A stretch of 9,343 bases of DNA, from contig DRLW01000594.1 in assembly GCA_011375275.1 (NCBI GenBank), forward strand, positions 1 through 9,343, in the 5' to 3' direction. Shown here piece after piece: positions 6,713 to 9,343 of this stretch. A program made the translations under genes and the position numbers. Source of the stretch: Bacteroidota bacterium (GTDB lineage Bacteria; Zhuqueibacterota; Zhuqueibacteria; Zhuqueibacterales; Geothermadaptataceae). The notes below the pieces were generated by a model. The model worked only from the letters and a program-made list of their open reading frames with translations. It was not told where the DNA came from and ran no database searches. Every line of letters starts with the position of its first letter. Within the stretch, counting starts at the first letter, position 1.

Positions 6713-7180
6713 CAGATCCTGAGCACAGCATGTGCCGGTATCAGAACCGTCATTCCGGTTGCCCCGCAGGGGAAGACCGGGATCTCCCAGACTCGGGCAC
6801 ATGCCAGAAAAGATGAGATTCCGGTACGGCGCTGCACCTGGCCGGAATGACACATGGTGGTATCCGGGCCAGGCCCGGTTGCTGAATGAAACAGTCTCAG
6901 ACGACCGGTTGGGTGGCAGTGACGCTGGAGCGTCGGAATGTGCGTCAGATCCTGAGCACAGCATCTGCCGGTATCAGAACCGTCATTCCGGTTTCCCCGC
7001 AGGGGAAGACCGGAATCTCCCAGACTCGGGCAGAAGCCTGAAAAGATGAGATTCCGGCACGGCGCTGCGCCCGGCCGGAATGCCACATGGTGGTATCCCG
7101 GCCAGGCCCGGTTGCTGAGTGAAACAGTCTCAGACGACCGGTTGGGTGGCAGTGACGCTGGAGCGTCAGGATGTGAGTCA
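6713..7180. repeat. 233-bp tandem duplication of a hairpin-rich element
   Basis: Positions 6713-6945 are repeated at 6946-7178 with constant offset and no indels. I count about 15 mismatches in 233 bases (roughly 94% identity). Each unit holds nested inverted repeats. A GCATGTGCC/GGCACATGC outer stem (6728-6736 with 6796-6804) encloses an ATTCCGGT...ACCGGAAT-type hairpin (best in copy 2, 6985-7016, with a 14-bp stem and one bulge). A second ATTCCGG/CCGGAAT pair follows (6818-6824 with 6842-6848), then a GACGC-TGGA-GCGTC hairpin (6921-6934). Frames open through the region are repeat artefacts with no family resemblance. It looks like an extragenic palindromic (REP/MITE-like) composite. Confidence 0.85.
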
Positions 7181-7200
7181 CACCGCAGGAGCGGTGTGAC
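7177..7200. repeat. Perfect 10-bp hairpin with AGGA tetraloop
   Basis: GTCACACCGC (7177-7186) pairs perfectly with GCGGTGTGAC (7191-7200) around AGGA. It lies at the downstream border of the second 233-bp repeat copy. It shares its build with the GACGC-TGGA-GCGTC hairpin inside each copy (a stem closing on a four-base purine-rich loop). No T-run follows, so it is not an intrinsic terminator. Confidence 0.6.
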
Positions 7201-7216
7201 GAGACGACATCTGCAT

Positions 7217-7237
7217 CAGGCCCGGTTGCTGAGTGAA
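7217..7237. repeat. Partial third copy of the tandem repeat
   Basis: The 21 bases at 7217-7237 (CAGGCCCGGTTGCTGAGTGA plus A) are identical to 7103-7123 in repeat copy 2 and differ at one base from 6870-6890 in copy 1. The spacing (114 bp) breaks the 233-bp period, so this is a truncated or rearranged remnant directly upstream of the methyltransferase gene. Confidence 0.7.
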
Positions 7238-7255
7238 CTGGATAACCGGAATATT
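7226..7255 (+). promoter_or_regulatory. Weak candidate promoter of the methyltransferase gene
   Basis: TTGCTG (7226-7231), 18 bases, then AATATT (7250-7255). Both hexamers match the sigma-70 consensus only partly. The -35 lies inside the partial repeat copy, so if real the repeat would supply part of the promoter. Confidence 0.2.
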
Positions 7256-7291
7256 TCGGAGACAACTCGTTAACAATCAAAAGGATAGCAG

Positions 7292-8692
7292 ATGCCTGCA
7301 GTTGATCCAAAGAATCGCATGAATGATCTCGACAGCCGGACGTGGCTGCAATTCCAGAAGAGCTGGTTTCTGAGTGACAACACCCTGCCACTGGATGATT
7401 TTATCCGCTTTTTCACCAAAAGCGAATACCCGGACGGGCACTGCGGCCGTATCGCGCTTTACCCGGTTACGCTGCAAACGCAGGTCTCAGCCCGAGCAGC
7501 CGGCAAGAGGCAGTTCGTCGATGCGCTGGCAGGCTCTTCGCCCCTCGACTATGCCTTCATCGACCTGCGCGACCTTTCCTCGCTGGAGGAGCTGGAGGCA
7601 AGGGCATCTGAGCTGGAAAAGCTTTTCGCTGCTCTGGGAAATCGCCTGCAGGCGCCTGCCTACCTCACCGTCGCCTGCCGCAACTGGCACAAAAATGGCC
7701 GAAGCGAATCCGTAGCCTGGGCACTGGCACGGCTGCTGAGAAAATATTTTAATCAGAAAGATGAAAAAATAGGATGCGCCTCGCTGGTGGACACCGATGC
7801 GCAGGAGCAGGAGCAGACACCGACCTGGCAGCCGGCGAATAACATAATCTATTTTCTCCAGTTCCGCAACGATTTCGTGCCGGACAACGGAGGCAAACCC
7901 AGGCCGGATGTGGCTAAAAAAGAAGCCGTCCCTCTGCAGGCCGGCACAGGTGCATTTCGCGATGGCTGGTTCATCCACAAGCCGCCACCACGCTCGAAAC
8001 AGGTTCTGCTCCATCCGGCAAAATTTCCCGAAGACCTGGTGCAGAAATTCATCGAAACCTTCACCGAAGCCGATGAATGGGTTTTTGACCCCATGGCCGG
8101 AACCGGATCAAGCCTGGTCGCCGCCCTGGAAGTCAACCGCCGTGCCTGCGGCATCGAGCTCAATCCCGAGTTTGTCGATATCGCCCGTACGCGGTATGCA
8201 GACAGCAAACGCATCGTGCTGGTGCAGGGCGATGCCCGCGATGCACGCAGTTATGCTGATCTGCCCCCCCAGCTCGACTATTGCATCACCAGCCCGCCTT
8301 ACTGGGACATGCTGCGCATGCGCGGCGCTGAGACTCAGGCCAAACGCAAAGCAGCAGGCCTGCAACGCTGGTACAGCGATGACCCTCACGATTTGGGGAA
8401 TATTGCGGAATATGATCGTTTTCTCGATTTGCTGGAAGATGTCTATCGCCTGACAGCCGAGAGACTGCGCCCCGGACGCTACATGACGATCATCGTGAAA
8501 AACGTGAAGAAAAAAGGCGAGATTTATCCCCTGAGCTGGGATATCGCTGACCGGCTGCAGAACTTCCTGATCTTTTGCGGTGAGCAGTTCTGGTGTCAGG
8601 ATGACCAGCGGCTGGCTCCCTTCGGCTATCGCTATGCCTGGGTCAGCAATACCTTCCATCACTATTGTCTGACTTTTCAAAAACCGCTGTAA
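7292..8692 (+). CDS. Solitary N4-cytosine/N6-adenine DNA methyltransferase
   Basis: A protein of 466 residues using S-adenosylmethionine to methylate an exocyclic amino group in DNA. The C-terminal half is the N4/N6 methylase fold: a motif X-like segment LLHPAKFPEDLVQKFIETF (239-257), motif I DPMAGTGS (266-273) for SAM binding, an acidic turn GIELNPEF (287-294), and catalytic motif IV TSPPYWD (333-339). Order X-I-IV suggests a gamma-like arrangement, with any target-recognition part after motif IV. The N-terminal 220 residues include the NDLDSRTWLQFQKSWF signature (11-26) that I associate with one methylase subfamily; the rest of that part is unfamiliar. A good ribosome site (AAGGA, 7281-7285) six bases before ATG 7292 decides the start. 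No restriction enzyme, BREX or other defence partner is visible. N4 versus N6 and the target site cannot be told from the sequence. Confidence 0.88.
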   Translation: MPAVDPKNRMNDLDSRTWLQFQKSWFLSDNTLPLDDFIRFFTKSEYPDGHCGRIALYPVTLQTQVSARAAGKRQFVDALAGSSPLDYAFIDLRDLSSLEELEARASELEKLFAALGNRLQAPAYLTVACRNWHKNGRSESVAWALARLLRKYFNQKDEKIGCASLVDTDAQEQEQTPTWQPANNIIYFLQFRNDFVPDNGGKPRPDVAKKEAVPLQAGTGAFRDGWFIHKPPPRSKQVLLHPAKFPEDLVQKFIETFTEADEWVFDPMAGTGSSLVAALEVNRRACGIELNPEFVDIARTRYADSKRIVLVQGDARDARSYADLPPQLDYCITSPPYWDMLRMRGAETQAKRKAAGLQRWYSDDPHDLGNIAEYDRFLDLLEDVYRLTAERLRPGRYMTIIVKNVKKKGEIYPLSWDIADRLQNFLIFCGEQFWCQDDQRLAPFGYRYAWVSNTFHHYCLTFQKPL

Positions 8693-8695
8693 GGC

Positions 8696-8995
8696 TCATT
8701 CGGCCGTGCGCACCCGGACGATGGTGCTGCCCCAGCCGCCTCGTTCAGGCGGCGCATCGCCCCAGCTTTCCGCAGCCGGGTGCTGCTCCAGTACGCGCAG
8801 CACATGCCATTTCAAACGGCTCCGGCCTTTGCCGTGAATGATGCGCACTTCTGCGTAACCGGCTTCCTGCGCTGCAGTGAGAAAAGCTTCAACGACTTCC
8901 TCAATCTGTTCCGGGAAAAAACCGTGCAGATCGAGGACGTCGGTGACCCGCACCGGCTTGTCAAACTCCGGGGGAATGTCGTTCTGACGTTTCAT
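8696..8995 (-). CDS. Small Smr-domain protein
   Basis: A 99-residue protein that is almost entirely one Smr (small MutS-related) domain. The signature LDLHG (21-25) is followed by an amphipathic helix (about 29-45, PEQIEEVVEAFLTAAQ) and the second signature IIHGKGRSRLK (52-62), ending in a strand (GGWGSTIVRVR). Smr domains occur at the C-terminus of MutS2 and as free proteins, and several have nicking nuclease or RNA-cleaving activity; the exact role here is unknown. The ATG at 8995 overlaps the stop of the upstream primase-like gene (shared ATGA) and lacks its own ribosome site, which implies translational coupling. Its stop faces the methyltransferase stop with three bases between and no terminator. 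Confidence 0.9.
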   Translation of the reverse strand: MKRQNDIPPEFDKPVRVTDVLDLHGFFPEQIEEVVEAFLTAAQEAGYAEVRIIHGKGRSRLKWHVLRVLEQHPAAESWGDAPPERGGWGSTIVRVRTAE

Positions 8996-9343
8996 TCGAC
9001 GATAAAATTTTCGGCTTTGATCTGTTTGCGCTGCATGGTCAGCTCATACAGCTCTGTTGCCAATTCACTGCTGTCACCACCGGATTTTTCCCGGTCGCGG
9101 ATCTGCTCGCGCAACTCATCGATGCGCGTCTCCAGCATCAACCGCTGCAGCTTGGCCAGGCAGTCCGCTGCACGGCGATAATCATCCTGCGCGATGCCTT
9201 CGAAGCGCGGTTCATGCAGCACCACCTTGCTGACGAATTCGCCGGCTTCCTGATCCGGGAAATAGTGGATTAAATCCTCGGGCTCGAGGCGGACGTTATT
9301 TTCATCGAGTTCATACAACAGGGAGGCGATCATCCTGTAGGAG
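8992..9343 (-). CDS. dnaG: C-terminal part of probable DNA primase DnaG (cut by window edge)
   Basis: The frame is open through the right edge, so this is the 3' end of a larger gene; the ATG at 9333 is very likely internal. The visible 113-residue segment from that ATG has a helical part (LIHYFPDQEAGEFVSKVVLHEP), then a long charged coiled helix ending RIDELREQIRDREKSGG...ELTMQRKQIKAENFIVE. This resembles the C-terminal helicase-interaction region of DnaG from Desulfuromonadales-type bacteria, where a DCLxxLxRxxLxxRIxEL helix pair is followed by a short ELxxxRKxL end. DnaG makes RNA primers for replication and uses this end to contact DnaB. None of the zinc-finger or TOPRIM catalytic motifs can be checked here. 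It overlaps the Smr gene by four bases. Confidence 0.65.
   Translation of the reverse strand, partial: SYRMIASLLYELDENNVRLEPEDLIHYFPDQEAGEFVSKVVLHEPRFEGIAQDDYRRAADCLAKLQRLMLETRIDELREQIRDREKSGGDSSELATELYELTMQRKQIKAENFIVE

Noticed and set aside
5980..6816. 278-codon open frame on the plus strand
   Set aside because: It is rich in Ser, Arg and Thr with no recognisable motif, has no ribosome site, runs into the tandem repeat, and is antisense to a more protein-like frame.
6640..7391. Several 70-150-codon frames in the repeat region
   Set aside because: They repeat one another because the DNA is tandemly duplicated, and they resemble no protein family.

Overview
The window (about 9.3 kb, moderately GC-rich) looks like ordinary chromosome from a Gram-negative anaerobe, most likely a Desulfuromonadales/Desulfobacterota relative. 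That placement is inference. It rests on a large octaheme c-type cytochrome with TPR repeats, a DnaG-type primase tail, and intergenic hairpin repeats of kinds I associate with those genomes. No phage, plasmid, transposase, tRNA or rRNA gene is recognisable.

Layout. Positions 1-541 hold no convincing gene, but contain a candidate promoter and a 16-bp palindrome. Positions 542-2845 (+) encode an MrfA/YprA-type DEAH helicase with a C-terminal four-cysteine cluster. Facing it, with a 16-bp gap, is a membrane-anchored octaheme cytochrome c/TPR protein (2862-5183, -). A gene-poor stretch of about 0.5 kb with several inverted repeats follows. It ends in a clear intrinsic terminator for a tiny gene at 5683-5853 (-). 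That gene is the best find here: a 56-residue LysW-type amino-group carrier protein with two CxxC knuckles. It ends in EDWGQ instead of the canonical EDWGE. Upstream of it lie a 61-bp inverted-repeat element, a 14-bp palindrome and an unrecognised protein of about 198 residues (6018-6614, -).

Positions 6713-7240 carry a 233-bp tandem duplication (about 94% identical copies) packed with ATTCCGG/CCGGAAT-type hairpins, plus a partial third copy. This abuts a solitary N4/N6 DNA methyltransferase (7292-8692, +). The methyltransferase converges, with a 3-bp gap, on a 99-residue Smr-domain protein (8696-8995, -). The Smr gene overlaps by 4 bp the end of what appears to be dnaG (8992 to the window edge, -).

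Functional picture. The helicase, the Smr protein and the primase are replication/repair-type genes. The cytochrome is respiratory or electron-transfer equipment. The methyltransferase has no visible restriction partner. The LysW-like carrier stands alone: none of the ATP-grasp ligase (LysX), kinase, reductase or aminotransferase genes that normally use LysW is present in the window.
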